NCBI GenBank assembly: GCA_934167175.1 | Contig: CAKPKF010000005.1 | Location: 1-64,000, forward strand | DNA length: 64,000 nucleotides | Direction of reading: 5' to 3' | Source: an uncultured Clostridia bacterium | Lineage (GTDB): Bacteria; Bacillota; Clostridia; TANB77; CAG-508 | Translations under genes and position numbers: made by a program | Shown here: positions 20,641 to 29,726 of the stretch, in pieces | Layout of the letters: every line of letters begins with the position of its first letter | How positions within the stretch are numbered: the first letter of the stretch is position 1 | Notes under the pieces: model-generated | The model's input: only the letters and a program-made list of their open reading frames with translations | What the model was told of the DNA's origin: nothing | Databases searched by the model: none

Positions 20641-22110
20641 ATGCTAAAAAATATACAAATAAAAATTGTATTAATATTTATGATACTTGGTGTTATAATG
20701 ATTTCAACAGTAGGAGTTTTTTTTGTAAATAGATTAGAATATATTTCAAAGGAAATTGAAACTCAAGAACTAAAATCATCAAGTGAGGCACAGTCAATTA
20801 TAGATGGAGAAATAGAGCAGACAAAATTACTAATAGTTTTTTATGTTGGAATGTTTTCTTTTATTTCAATATTGGTAGGAGTATTTGTAGACAAAGTTAT
20901 TATTTTGCCAATAACTAAGTTAATAAAAAGTGCCGAAAAAATTGCAGCTGGAGAAAATGTTGATATTAAAGAATTAGACAGTCAAAAAAATAATACAGAA
21001 ATTGATGAATTAGTTAGAGCTTTTAGTTTAATGACAAAAGAACTGAAAGAAAATTTAAAAGATGCAACTAGGCAAAAAAGACAAATAGAAACCATATTAC
21101 TCCATATGACCGATGGCATAATAGCATTTAATATGGATGGAAAAGCAATAATTAGAAATCCAGCAGCTACTAGACTGTTAAAACTAGTTAAAGAAGATGA
21201 TGACTTTGAAAAAATTTTTAAAAAATTAAAAATAGATATAAATATGGAAAAAATAATATACCTTGAAAATTGGACATCATCTGAGCAAAGATTAAACATA
21301 GGTGATACATATATTAATTTATTCTTTGCACCATTTAAAAATGAAGAAGATAGACCAGCAGGAATTATAGTTGTTATTCAAGATATAACTGAACATGTAA
21401 AGCTAGATAATATGAGAAAAGAATTTATTGCAGATGTTTCACATGAATTAAAAACACCAATTACATCAATAATGGGGTATTCTGATACATTATTAGAAAG
21501 CGAATATGATAGAGAAACTGAAGAAAAATTTTTAGGAGTTATTTCCGCAGAAGCAAGACGAATGGCAAAATTAGTAACTGATTTATTAACACTTTCTAGA
21601 TATGATAATAAAAAGAAAAACTCAAACAAGCAAGAATTTGATTTAGGAGAACTAGTAAAACAGTGCCAAGAAAAAGTACAAATTGAAATAGAAAAGAAAA
21701 AACACAAAGTAGAATGTTTTGTCACAGCTAATGTACCATTAGTAACAGCAGACAGAGATGGAATAGAAAGAGTAATACTAAATATATTAACTAATAGTAT
21801 TAAATATACAAAAGAAAATGGACAAATAAAGATATATGTGGGATTTGTATATAATGATGCATATATCAAAGTAATAGATAATGGAATAGGAATACCGGAA
21901 GAAGATTTAGAAAGAATATTTGAAAGATTTTATAGAGTGGACAAAGCACGTACGAGAGAACTTGGTGGAACTGGTTTAGGATTAGCAATAGCTAAAGAAA
22001 TCCTTGACCAAAATAATGGAAGCATAAACATAAAAAGTAAATTAGGAGAAGGAACAGAGGTAGTTATAAGAATACCTACCAAAGAAATAGTAGAGCCAAT
22101 ATTACCATAA
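20641..22110 (+). CDS. walK: sensor histidine kinase, WalK-like
   Basis: About 489 residues. Two membrane helices (about 9-28 and 62-84) flank a short extracellular loop. They are followed by a HAMP linker (LPITKLIKSAEKIAAGENV), a PAS domain (near 155-260, GIIVVIQDIT), HisKA with the phospho-accepting His in FIADVSHELKTP (about residue 268), and an HATPase domain with N-box ILTNSIKYT, G1 DNGIGI, F-box RFYRVDKAR and G2 GTGLGLAI. All kinase motifs are intact and in one frame. ATG 20641 is preferred to ATG 20623 because GGAAAGG then acts as ribosome binding site. It pairs with the response regulator upstream. The gene's last bases form half of a terminator hairpin. Confidence 0.85.
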   Translation: MLKNIQIKIVLIFMILGVIMISTVGVFFVNRLEYISKEIETQELKSSSEAQSIIDGEIEQTKLLIVFYVGMFSFISILVGVFVDKVIILPITKLIKSAEKIAAGENVDIKELDSQKNNTEIDELVRAFSLMTKELKENLKDATRQKRQIETILLHMTDGIIAFNMDGKAIIRNPAATRLLKLVKEDDDFEKIFKKLKIDINMEKIIYLENWTSSEQRLNIGDTYINLFFAPFKNEEDRPAGIIVVIQDITEHVKLDNMRKEFIADVSHELKTPITSIMGYSDTLLESEYDRETEEKFLGVISAEARRMAKLVTDLLTLSRYDNKKKNSNKQEFDLGELVKQCQEKVQIEIEKKKHKVECFVTANVPLVTADRDGIERVILNILTNSIKYTKENGQIKIYVGFVYNDAYIKVIDNGIGIPEEDLERIFERFYRVDKARTRELGGTGLGLAIAKEILDQNNGSINIKSKLGEGTEVVIRIPTKEIVEPILP

Positions 22111-22124
22111 AAGTAATATTGGCT
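22094..22124 (+). terminator. terminator overlapping the end of walK (convergent with upp)
   Basis: 12-bp stem AGCCAATATTAC / GTAATATTGGCT that starts inside the last codons of the kinase gene; it separates walK from the convergent upp gene. Confidence 0.7.
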
Positions 22125-22132
22125 TTAATGAT

Positions 22133-22759
22133 TTATTTGGTTCCGAAAATTCTATCTCCTGCATCACCTAATCCAGGTACAATATAACCTACATCATTTA
22201 AGTGTTCATCAATAGAGGCAGTATATATTTGAACATCTGGATGTAATTCTTCTAATTTCTTGATTCCTTCAGGAGCTGAAATTATAGATATAAATTTAAT
22301 TTTTTTAACTCCATCATCTTTTAACATAGAAATAGCATCACAAGCAGAGCCTCCAGTTGCTAACATAGGATCCAAAACAATTACTTCTCTATTAGCTATA
22401 TCACTTGGCATTTTATAATAATATTTGATAGGTTTTAATGTTTCTTCATTTCTATATAATCCAATATGTCCTATTTTGGCATTAGGAATAACATTTTGCA
22501 AACCATCTAACATTCCTGTTCCAGCCCTTAAAATTGGAACAAATGCATATTTATTTTCGTTCAATTGTTTAGATGTTGTTCTGCAAATTGGTGTTTCTAT
22601 TTCAATGTCTTCTAAAACTGCATCTGCCATAGCTTCATAGCAAAGAAATGTAGATAATTCTCCTATAACTTCTCTAAATTCTTTAGTACCTGTATTTTTA
22701 TTTCTTATTATAGATAATTTATGTTGTATAATTGGGTTAGTTAATACAATAGCGTTCAT
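22133..22759 (-). CDS. upp: uracil phosphoribosyltransferase
   Basis: 208 residues, normal length. It converts uracil and PRPP to UMP in the pyrimidine salvage pathway. The PRPP-binding loop VIVLDPMLATGGSACDAI is intact, and the uracil-binding C-terminal segment (GYIVPGLGDAGDRIFGTK) matches the family. The gene lies 24 bases downstream of the uracil permease gene on the same strand, so import and salvage form one operon. Transcription probably starts far upstream at the leader near 24330 and passes the attenuator at 24166-24201. Confidence 0.95.
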   Translation of the reverse strand: MNAIVLTNPIIQHKLSIIRNKNTGTKEFREVIGELSTFLCYEAMADAVLEDIEIETPICRTTSKQLNENKYAFVPILRAGTGMLDGLQNVIPNAKIGHIGLYRNEETLKPIKYYYKMPSDIANREVIVLDPMLATGGSACDAISMLKDDGVKKIKFISIISAPEGIKKLEELHPDVQIYTASIDEHLNDVGYIVPGLGDAGDRIFGTK

Positions 22760-22783
22760 TTTAAAACTTCCTTTCTTGATTTT

Positions 22784-24130
22784 TTAAATTTTTACTTTTT
22801 CTTTAGAATCACTTGTTTTTTTGTCTGAAAAATTTGCGCCAGATTCTTCTTCAGTATCATCTGGTAAAAATAAATTTAACAAGATTCCTATTATTGCAGC
22901 TAAACTCATACCAGATATAGTTAAAGATAAGTCTCCAGATGCAATTGAAATTGTAGCACCGCCTAAACCTAAAACTAACATTGTAGAAGCAACAATAATA
23001 TTTTTTGATTTTCCAAAATCAATTTGATTTTGAATTAGTACTTTTAATCCGTTTACTGCAATAAATCCGTATAATAAAAGAGATACACCACCTAGTACAG
23101 CATTAGGAATTGTAGATACTAAGGCTGTAAATTTTCCTAAAAACCCTAAGCAAATAGCAATTACTGCAGCTAGTCCAATAACCCAAACAGAGGCTATTCT
23201 GGTCATACCAACAACAGAAGTGTTTTCACCATATGTTGTATTTGCAGGACCACCTAAGAAACCAGCAACAAATGTTGCAATACCGTCACCAAGCAAGGTT
23301 CTATCCAACCCTGGGTCTTTTAAAAGATTTTTACCAATTATAGCACTTAAAGCTGTGTGATCACCAATATGTTCAGCCATTGTAACTAAAGCAATAGGCG
23401 CAATTGTAAGAATAGCAGAAAAACTTGGTGTATAACTTAGAAATGGTACAACAAAAGATGGAAAACTAAAGAATGAGGCTTCTAACACTGGTGCAAAGTC
23501 AACAAGTCCAAGGCAAATAGATGCCAAATATCCAACTATTAATCCTATTAAAAAAGGAATTATTTTTAAAAATCCTTTTCCTCTGACCATTACTATAGCT
23601 ATTGTTAAAAATGTAATTAAAGCTACAACAATACATTTCCAGGTAATTTCATCACCACTACCTATTCCAATTTGTGATATTGCACTAGGAGCTAGTCCTA
23701 AACCTATAATCATTATCATTGGTCCGATTACAACTGGTGGTAGCAATTTATTAATCCAATCTTTACCGATAAGTTTAATTAATAAGGCAACTAAGATATA
23801 GATTAAACCTACTGCCATAACTCCAGTCATTGCTCCAGAAATTCCACCTTTTAGGAAAGCTGCACTTAAAGGAACAATAAATGCAAAAGAGCTACCTAAA
23901 TATACGGGAGATTTACCTTTAGTGCATAAAATGTAAATTAGAGTTCCAATACCAGAAGTAACTAGTGCTACGGGTATTGTTAAGACTGTTTCGCCTGCTG
24001 CCGAATTGACTAAAATTGGTACTAATATTGTAGCACCAAACATTGCAAAGACATGTTGTAAAGCTAAAATAATCCATTTTGATACATTTGGTCTTTCATT
24101 AACGTCTAATAATAGTTTTTCTTGATACAT
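22784..24130 (-). CDS. uraA: uracil permease (NCS2 family)
   Basis: 448 residues with about 12-14 membrane helices. It imports uracil by proton symport. Family features include LYILCTKGKSPVYLGSSFAF, the central MAEHIGDHTALSAIIG motif with its conserved Glu and His, and GDGIATFVAGFLGGPANTTYGENT. The C terminus ends with a charged tail (residues 425-448). The ribosome binding site AAAGGAGG precedes the ATG. The upstream region contains a short ORF overlapping an intrinsic terminator, suggesting attenuation control of this gene and upp by pyrimidine supply. Confidence 0.95.
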   Translation of the reverse strand: MYQEKLLLDVNERPNVSKWIILALQHVFAMFGATILVPILVNSAAGETVLTIPVALVTSGIGTLIYILCTKGKSPVYLGSSFAFIVPLSAAFLKGGISGAMTGVMAVGLIYILVALLIKLIGKDWINKLLPPVVIGPMIMIIGLGLAPSAISQIGIGSGDEITWKCIVVALITFLTIAIVMVRGKGFLKIIPFLIGLIVGYLASICLGLVDFAPVLEASFFSFPSFVVPFLSYTPSFSAILTIAPIALVTMAEHIGDHTALSAIIGKNLLKDPGLDRTLLGDGIATFVAGFLGGPANTTYGENTSVVGMTRIASVWVIGLAAVIAICLGFLGKFTALVSTIPNAVLGGVSLLLYGFIAVNGLKVLIQNQIDFGKSKNIIVASTMLVLGLGGATISIASGDLSLTISGMSLAAIIGILLNLFLPDDTEEESGANFSDKKTSDSKEKVKI

Positions 24131-24165
24131 TGAAGAATTTCCTCCTTTTAAATTTGTTTTGGCAC

Positions 24166-24201
24166 AAAAAAAAATACTAATTAATAAATAAAATTAGTAT
24201 T
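24166..24201 (-). terminator. leader terminator (attenuator) upstream of uraA
   Basis: On the minus strand AATACTAATT, a 9-base loop, AATTAGTATT and then a run of T. It lies about 36 bases before the uraA start codon, so it would stop transcription before the operon unless disrupted. The stop codon of the leader ORF lies at its loop/3'-arm junction (24183-24181). Confidence 0.75.
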
Positions 24202-24312
24202 TGATAATATTAAATTTATAATAAAAAATGGAATAAACATATAAACACCAGTTATAGCAACTGTGCTTATTTTTATTTTTAGGTTGTTTTTTAAAATTAA
24301 TATTTTTTCCAT
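24181..24312 (-). CDS. putative leader peptide of the uraA-upp operon, 43 aa
   Basis: A short ORF on the minus strand, starting MEKILILKNN and ending SNTNFIY. It has a good ribosome binding site (AGGGTG, six bases before ATG). The stop codon lies inside the downstream terminator hairpin, so a ribosome that keeps up with RNA polymerase would prevent the hairpin from forming. The coding sequence is very U- and A-rich. This arrangement is like the E. coli pyrBI leader, where low UTP slows polymerase and favours read-through. The product is hydrophobic, so a genuine small membrane protein is the alternative. No family is recognised. Confidence 0.5.
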   Translation of the reverse strand: MEKILILKNNLKIKISTVAITGVYMFIPFFIINLILSNTNFIY

Positions 24313-24526
24313 TTTTTGCACCCTGCAAAACTATATATTATTTGTCGAAAAAAAGCAATAGTTTTTGTAAAAGAAAATCAAAATATTTGTAAATATGTTA
24401 TAATAAATCTGTAAAAATAATTAGAAAACTAGTTACACAAACAAATAATGTGTATTGATGTTATTAATGTTTAAAATATAGTTATTTAGTTATAAGAATA
24501 AAATCATAAAAGTGATAAAAATTTAT

Positions 24527-24554
24527 TGATAAAAATAAAATACTACGATATAAT
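24527..24554 (+). promoter_or_regulatory. sigma-A type promoter for lepB
   Basis: TTGATA (24527-24532), 16 bases, TATAAT (24549-24554), 36 bases before lepB. The gap from the uraA leader (24313) to here shows only AT-rich sequence, with a further TATAAT at 24399. Confidence 0.6.
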
Positions 24555-24590
24555 CAAATAAGATGGATTAACTAAGGAGGAGTATCTTAA

Positions 24591-25235
24591 ATGAAAATTG
24601 AAATAAATGACACACTAAAAGAAATTTTAGAATGGGTATATTGTATAATAATTGCGGTTGTGTTGGCCTTATTAGTTAGATACTATGTAGGAACGCCAAC
24701 AGTTGTAAAACAGCCATCAATGTATCCAACACTAAAACCAGATCAACGATTAATATTAAATAGATGGGTAAGAACAGCTAATAAAACACCAAAGAGGGGA
24801 GACATTATAACATTTGAAGCACCAAGCGAAACATTCGTTCCTAGCGATGAAGCTGATATGAAAAATCCAGTGGCAATCTATGATAACGAACCAAAAGGGA
24901 TATTTAATAAATTTGTGTATTATACGTTAGAAATAGGAAAAACGAGTTATATAAAAAGAGTAATAGGATTACCAGGAGAGCATATAGAAATATCAGATGG
25001 ATATGTATATGTAAATGATAGAAAATTAGAAGAAAAATATTTGCAACCTGGAGTTGTAACTGATGGAGGACCATTTACAGATTTTGTAGTACCAGAGGGG
25101 TATGTATTTGCGATGGGAGACAACAGGCCTCAAAGTACTGACTGCAGAAGATTTGGATGTATACCATTAGAAAAAATTGAGAGCACTGTATTTATAAGAT
25201 TTTGGCCATTAAACTTGTTTGGAAAAGTAGAATAA
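24591..25235 (+). CDS. lepB: signal peptidase I
   Basis: 214 residues. It removes signal peptides from exported proteins on the outer face of the membrane. One N-terminal membrane helix (about 14-32) precedes the catalytic Ser43 in QPSMYPTL. The catalytic Lys122 is in YIKRVIGLPGE, and the conserved GDNR motif follows near the C terminus (AMGDNRPQSTDCRRFG). The length and single-helix topology are typical of Gram-positive SipS enzymes. The ribosome binding site AAGGAGG precedes the ATG by about ten bases. It lies 25 bases before holB and may share its transcript. Confidence 0.93.
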   Translation: MKIEINDTLKEILEWVYCIIIAVVLALLVRYYVGTPTVVKQPSMYPTLKPDQRLILNRWVRTANKTPKRGDIITFEAPSETFVPSDEADMKNPVAIYDNEPKGIFNKFVYYTLEIGKTSYIKRVIGLPGEHIEISDGYVYVNDRKLEEKYLQPGVVTDGGPFTDFVVPEGYVFAMGDNRPQSTDCRRFGCIPLEKIESTVFIRFWPLNLFGKVE

Positions 25236-25260
25236 AATTAATGAATAAGGAGAGTAAATT

Positions 25261-26158
25261 TTGAATTTTGAAAACTTAATAGGTAACGAAGAGATAAAGC
25301 AATTATTAGAAGATACAATAAGACAAAAGAATATATCACATAGTTATATTTTTTCTGGCCCAAGAGGAATAGGAAAATATGAGTTTGCAAAACAATTTGC
25401 AAAAATGATATTATGTACAGCAGATTCAAAGGCATGCAATGAATGTAAATCTTGTATAGAGTTTGAAAATTCAAATAATCCAGATATATCTATAATTAAC
25501 CCAGATGGGAATAGCATAAAAATAGAGCAAATAAGAAACTTAATATCAAAATCATCTGAAAAACCAATAATATCTAGTAAAAAAGTATATATTATAAATG
25601 ATAGTGATACAATGACAAAAGAAGCACAAAATAGTTTGCTAAAAACTTTAGAAGAACCGCCTACATACTTAACAATTATATTGATTACATCTAATGAAAA
25701 TAAACTAATAAACACAATAAGGTCTAGATGTACAAAAATTAAATTTAATCAAATACAAGATGACATTTTAAGAAAATACTTAGAAAAAAATTATAATATA
25801 AATAATATAGATAAGGAAACATTAAAGTTGTTTCGGTGGTAGTGTAGGAAGAGCAATACAATTAAAAGAAAAAAATGATTTATATTTAGAAATAAATAAA
25901 ATATTAAATAATCTAGAAAAAATAGATATAATAGATTTATTAAATAATACAGAAGCAATATACAAAAATAAAGATGATATTTTATATATTTTAGAATATG
26001 CAAATATTATATTTTTAGAGCATGCAAAGAGCAATGAAAAATATATTAATTGTATAAAAATAGTAGAAGACACCAAGAAAAGACTTAATTATAATGCAAA
26101 TTATGATATGAGCATAGATAATTTTTTACTTAGAATATGGGAGGAAGTAAATAAATGA
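25261..26158 (+). CDS. holB: DNA polymerase III delta' subunit, with +1 recoding at CGG
   Basis: 298 residues once the frame is bridged. It is part of the clamp loader that places the sliding clamp on DNA. The P-loop is GPRGIGKYEFAK, the zinc-binding cysteines are in CTADSKACNECKSC, and the AAA+ sensor region is SLLKTLEEPP. At 25834 the zero frame reads TTT-CGG-TGG-TAG and stops, while +1 reads F-GGSVGRAIQLK and continues with the helical C-terminal domain to TGA 26156. Without the shift the protein loses its collar domain, and holB is normally essential. TTG start with AAGGAG eight bases upstream. The stop overlaps the ricT start (ATGA), which implies translation through the full +1 frame and is extra support for the restored ORF. 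Confidence 0.88.
25834..25837 (+). other. +1 recoding site CGGT (Gly) in holB
   Basis: Zero frame TTG-TTT-CGG-TGG-TAG; restored frame TTT-(C)-GGT-GGT-AGT, encoding F-G-G-S. The restored ORF ends in an ATGA overlap with ricT. Confidence 0.85.
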
Positions 26159-27069
26159 TAAATATAGTTGGAGTAAGATTTAAGAAGCCAGGAAAAATAT
26201 ATTTCTTTAATCCAAAAAATTTAAATATAAATAAAAATGAATATGTAATAGTAGATACATCACAAGGAGAAGAATATGGAGAAGTAGTGATTGCAAATAG
26301 AGAAGTTTCAGATGATACAATCACTACACCATTAAGAGAAGTCATAAGAATAGCAAATAAAAAAGATAAAAAAATACAAGAAGAAAACAAGGAAAAAGAA
26401 AAAGAAGCTTTTGCTATATGTGAAGAAAAAATAAAAAAACACAAATTAAATATGAAATTGGTTGATGCAGAATATAAGTTTGACAGAAGTAAGTTATTAT
26501 TTTATTTTACAGCTGATGGTAGAATAGATTTTAGAGAATTAGTAAAAGAATTAGCGTCAATTTTTAAGACGAGAATAGAACTTAGACAAATTGGAGTTAG
26601 AGATGAAGTTAAAAGAATGGGTGGAAATGGAGTATGTGGAAGACAATTATGCTGTTGTTCTTTTTTAGGAAATTTTGAAACAGTCTCAATAAAAATGGCC
26701 AAAGAACAAAATATATCTTTAAATCCTTCTAAAATATCAGGAAATTGCGGACGACTTATGTGTTGCTTAAAATATGAACAAGAAGTATATGAAGAAAAAT
26801 TAGCCAGATTACCAAAAGTTGGAGCAATAGTAAAAACAGAGCAAGAAGGCGAAGGCATAGTAGAAGGAATAGAAATATTAAAAGAAAAAGTAAAAATAAA
26901 ATTTAAAGACAAAGATGGATATTTTTATAAAAAATATGATGCAAAAGATATAGAAATTATAAAAGATGTAGAAGAAGCTCCAAATGAGGAAGAACTAGAA
27001 AATATGAAAGAATTAGAAGAATTAGAAAATTTAGAAAAAATAGAAAAAAAGCACGAAGATGAAATTTAG
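26155..27069 (+). CDS. ricT: PSP1-domain protein RicT (YaaT)
   Basis: 304 residues. The PSP1 domain carries the characteristic cysteine clusters GVCGRQLCCCSFL and NCGRLMCCLKYE, which bind iron-sulfur in the Bacillus RicTAF complex. That complex promotes RNA processing by RNase Y and helps start sporulation through Spo0A phosphorylation. The last 70 residues form a charged coiled-coil tail (ELENMKELEELENLE). Its ATG overlaps the TGA of holB. The holB-yaaT order is the same as in Bacillus and many clostridia, which supports both calls. Confidence 0.9.
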   Translation: MINIVGVRFKKPGKIYFFNPKNLNINKNEYVIVDTSQGEEYGEVVIANREVSDDTITTPLREVIRIANKKDKKIQEENKEKEKEAFAICEEKIKKHKLNMKLVDAEYKFDRSKLLFYFTADGRIDFRELVKELASIFKTRIELRQIGVRDEVKRMGGNGVCGRQLCCCSFLGNFETVSIKMAKEQNISLNPSKISGNCGRLMCCLKYEQEVYEEKLARLPKVGAIVKTEQEGEGIVEGIEILKEKVKIKFKDKDGYFYKKYDAKDIEIIKDVEEAPNEEELENMKELEELENLEKIEKKHEDEI

Positions 27070-27100
27070 AATGTATGTTATAGAGAGGTGGTGATGAAAA

Positions 27101-27277
27101 ATGGCATATAAAATTACTGATAAATGTATATCATGTGGGGCATGTAGTGCAGAATGTCCAGTAGGATGTATATCACAAGGAGATGACAGATATGTTATAG
27201 ATCCAAATTCATGTATAGAATGTGGTGCATGTTCAGGGGTATGTCCAGTTGATGCTCCAGAACTAAGTAACGATTAA
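27101..27277 (+). CDS. 2[4Fe-4S] ferredoxin
   Basis: 58 residues, the size of a clostridial bacterial-type ferredoxin. It has two CxxCxxCxxxC-type clusters: CISCGACSAECP near the N terminus and CIECGACSGVCP near residue 38, each ligating one [4Fe-4S] cluster. It carries low-potential electrons, for example from the 2-oxoacid oxidoreductase encoded at 28.7-31.8 kb. Ribosome binding site GAGAGGTGGTGA before ATG 27101. A terminator follows. Confidence 0.93.
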   Translation: MAYKITDKCISCGACSAECPVGCISQGDDRYVIDPNSCIECGACSGVCPVDAPELSND

Positions 27278-27305
27278 TCAAGTTAAAATACATAAACATT
27301 CAAAA

Positions 27306-27333
27306 AAAAGAGGAAAAAATATCCTCTTTTATT
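27306..27333 (+). terminator. intrinsic terminator
   Basis: AAAAGAGGA, 7-base A-rich loop, TCCTCTTTT and further T; it ends the holB-ricT-ferredoxin transcript. Confidence 0.8.
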
Positions 27334-27384
27334 TGAATAAAAAATTATAAAGTAATGCATAAGAAAAAAGGAGATGAAACATAT

Positions 27385-28698
27385 ATGATGATTAAAAGGT
27401 ATATATCACTAACGACTATAATATTGATAATAGCAATGGTAACAACGGTTTCTTTTGCAACAAATACTACTAATAATACAGGCAGTAACGAAGTTAATGA
27501 TAATACAACAACACAAAGAACTTTCCCAGTGATAGATTTTATACAAGACGAAAATAATTTAAAGAAGATAAAGATAGTAGCTGGGAATAAAACTTCAAAT
27601 ATAACAGAAATAAAAATTGCTATGGGAAGTAATTTAGCTGAGGATTACTTTACAACAGGTGGAACTAGTTTACAAATACAAGCAGGCAAAACAGTAGAGG
27701 TTGAATGCGAAGTTCAAGAGTTTGGAACATATACAATATATGCTAAATGTGAAAATAATTATGCAGCAACTAGGCAAAAAAGCATAGATGACTGTTCAAA
27801 TGAACCAATAAGATTAGATGCAGTGAGGGATATTCAAGACTTTAATAAAATTAATGTGAGAGTTATATCAAAAGAAAAGAATATTACAAGTTTAAAATAT
27901 GCTCAAGGTAAACAAGAATTCACATATTTTGATACAAACGGAAAAGTATTAGAAACAAATGGTACTAAAAAAATAGAAACACAATTTATAGTAGAAGTAT
28001 CAGATACATATACTGTGTATGCTGCAACAGAATCAAACAAAATAAAAATATCTAAATCAATTGGAAATATACAAGACACAACAGCTCCACGAATAACTGG
28101 AGTTTCAGAAGGTAAGACATATAATGAAGTTACACCAATTATAGAAGATGCAAATTTATCAGAAATTACATTAACTAAAGATGGCAGAAAAGTGGAAAAT
28201 TATACAAGTGGAATAAAATTATCTGAAAAAGGTAATTACACATTAACAGCAAACGATACTGAAGGAAATACAACTACAGTTAATTTTGTTATTGAGAAAA
28301 ATGCAGAAACACCTATTACATCATCAGTATATACAATACAAGGTGGATATATATATAAAATAAAAAATGGAACTAAAATATCAGAATTAAAAGAAAATAT
28401 AACATCTAACAATGAAATTAAAGTAATGTTAGAAGGAAATATAGTAGCAGATACAGAAATATTAAAAACAGGTATGACATTAAGTTCTGGAAATAGTGAA
28501 TATAAAATAGTAGTAGCAGGAGACATAGATGGAAATGGAAATATAACAGTAAATGATTTAGCTTTACTTAGACAATTTGTATTAAATACAAAAACACCAA
28601 CTGAAATACAAAAAATTGCTGCAAATTTGGACTACAATGATAAAATATCAATAAATGATTTGGCGTTAATGAGAAATATAATTTTAAATAAAGAATAA
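27385..28698 (+). CDS. secreted protein with Ig-like region and C-terminal dockerin type I domain
   Basis: About 437 residues. A signal peptide (MMIKRYISLTTIILIIAMV, likely cut near SFA) precedes beta-rich Ig-like modules. The C terminus has a dockerin type I pair: GDIDGNGNITVNDLALLRQF and, after a linker, ANLDYNDKISINDLALMRN. Each repeat has the calcium-loop pattern D-x-D/N-x-D/N-G/D-x-I and the following helix. Dockerins bind cohesin domains on scaffoldin-like proteins. No cohesin or polysaccharide-degrading enzyme is visible nearby, so the partner must be elsewhere. The ATG at 27385 is chosen for its AAAGGAG site and the signal peptide; an upstream ATG (27355) is in frame but lacks both. 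Confidence 0.8.
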   Translation: MMIKRYISLTTIILIIAMVTTVSFATNTTNNTGSNEVNDNTTTQRTFPVIDFIQDENNLKKIKIVAGNKTSNITEIKIAMGSNLAEDYFTTGGTSLQIQAGKTVEVECEVQEFGTYTIYAKCENNYAATRQKSIDDCSNEPIRLDAVRDIQDFNKINVRVISKEKNITSLKYAQGKQEFTYFDTNGKVLETNGTKKIETQFIVEVSDTYTVYAATESNKIKISKSIGNIQDTTAPRITGVSEGKTYNEVTPIIEDANLSEITLTKDGRKVENYTSGIKLSEKGNYTLTANDTEGNTTTVNFVIEKNAETPITSSVYTIQGGYIYKIKNGTKISELKENITSNNEIKVMLEGNIVADTEILKTGMTLSSGNSEYKIVVAGDIDGNGNITVNDLALLRQFVLNTKTPTEIQKIAANLDYNDKISINDLALMRNIILNKE

Positions 28699-28701
28699 AA
28701 A

Positions 28702-28737
28702 AATACCCCAAAAAATAATTTTGGGGTATTTTTTTTA
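28702..28737 (+). terminator. bidirectional terminator
   Basis: 12-bp stem AATACCCCAAAA / TTTTGGGGTATT, loop AATAA, with A and T runs on both sides; it serves the dockerin gene and the convergent porB. Confidence 0.9.
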
Positions 28738-29688
28738 TTCTTTATTTGTTGCTTCTTCTAAAGTCAATAATTCGTTCCATCTGTCATCAACTTCTTTTTG
28801 GAATTCTTGTATCATCCACTCATTTCCTGGTTTAAACATATGTTTAAACCTTTTTTGAGGACGAAGAAATTCTTCTATTGGAAGTTTTTTGGCAGGTTTA
28901 TAGGTAATAGTATATTTTCCATTTACTACTTCATATAGTGGCCAATAGCAAGTTTCAACAGCAAGTTTATTAATTTGCATAAGGTCGTCTGAAGAGTATC
29001 CCCAACCTCTAGGGCAAGGTGATAATACATTCAAAAATGTTGGACCTTCAGTGTAAATTGCTTTTTCAGATTTTTCATATAAATCTTTAAAATTATTAAT
29101 AGCAATAGTTTGTGCAACATAAGGTAAATGATGTGCAACCATAACTTTAGCTAAATCTTTTCTTGATTGCATTTTACCAGGTATCTTACTTCCGGCAGGT
29201 GTGGTTGTTGTATCAGCAAATTTAGGTGTTGCAGAAGAACGTTGAATACCAGTGTTCATGTATGCACCGTTATCATAACAAACATACACCATGTCGTGAC
29301 CACGTTCCATTGCACCAGATAAACTCTGCAATCCTATATCATAGGTACCACCATCACCACCAAATGCTATGAATTTAGTTGTTTTATCTTCTGGTAATTT
29401 ACCTTGTTTTTTAAGTGATTTATATGCAGCTTCTACTCCAGATTCAGTAGCAGCAGCACATTCAAATGCTGTATGTATAAAAGAATCTGTCCAAGCAGTA
29501 TATGGATAAATAAAAGTAGAAACTTCCATACAACCAGTAGCAGTAGCTACAACAGCATGATCTTCAGGTTTTAATGCTCGTAGAACCATTCTAGCAACTA
29601 CAGGTGCACCACAACCAGCACACATTCTATGACCAGCAGTAAAACGTGAAGGTTTATTTGCAATAACTTCTTTTAAATTATATGCCAT
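28735..29688 (-). CDS. porB: 2-oxoacid (pyruvate) : ferredoxin oxidoreductase, beta subunit
   Basis: 317 residues. This subunit binds thiamine pyrophosphate and one [4Fe-4S] cluster. CAGCGAP near the N terminus, a later Cys in ATGCMEVS and the Cys of SPCPRGWG provide cluster ligands, and FGGDGGTYDIG with the downstream YDNGAYMNTG is the TPP/magnesium motif. It is the last gene of a porC-porD-porA-porB operon on the minus strand. The four-subunit form catalyses 2-oxoacid + CoA + oxidised ferredoxin to acyl-CoA + CO2. Pyruvate is the most likely substrate, but 2-oxoisovalerate (Vor) cannot be excluded. Confidence 0.92.
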   Translation of the reverse strand: MAYNLKEVIANKPSRFTAGHRMCAGCGAPVVARMVLRALKPEDHAVVATATGCMEVSTFIYPYTAWTDSFIHTAFECAAATESGVEAAYKSLKKQGKLPEDKTTKFIAFGGDGGTYDIGLQSLSGAMERGHDMVYVCYDNGAYMNTGIQRSSATPKFADTTTTPAGSKIPGKMQSRKDLAKVMVAHHLPYVAQTIAINNFKDLYEKSEKAIYTEGPTFLNVLSPCPRGWGYSSDDLMQINKLAVETCYWPLYEVVNGKYTITYKPAKKLPIEEFLRPQKRFKHMFKPGNEWMIQEFQKEVDDRWNELLTLEEATNKE

Positions 29689-29726
29689 TTTAAAATCATC
29701 CTTTCTAATTGTTTAGTTTTATTAAA

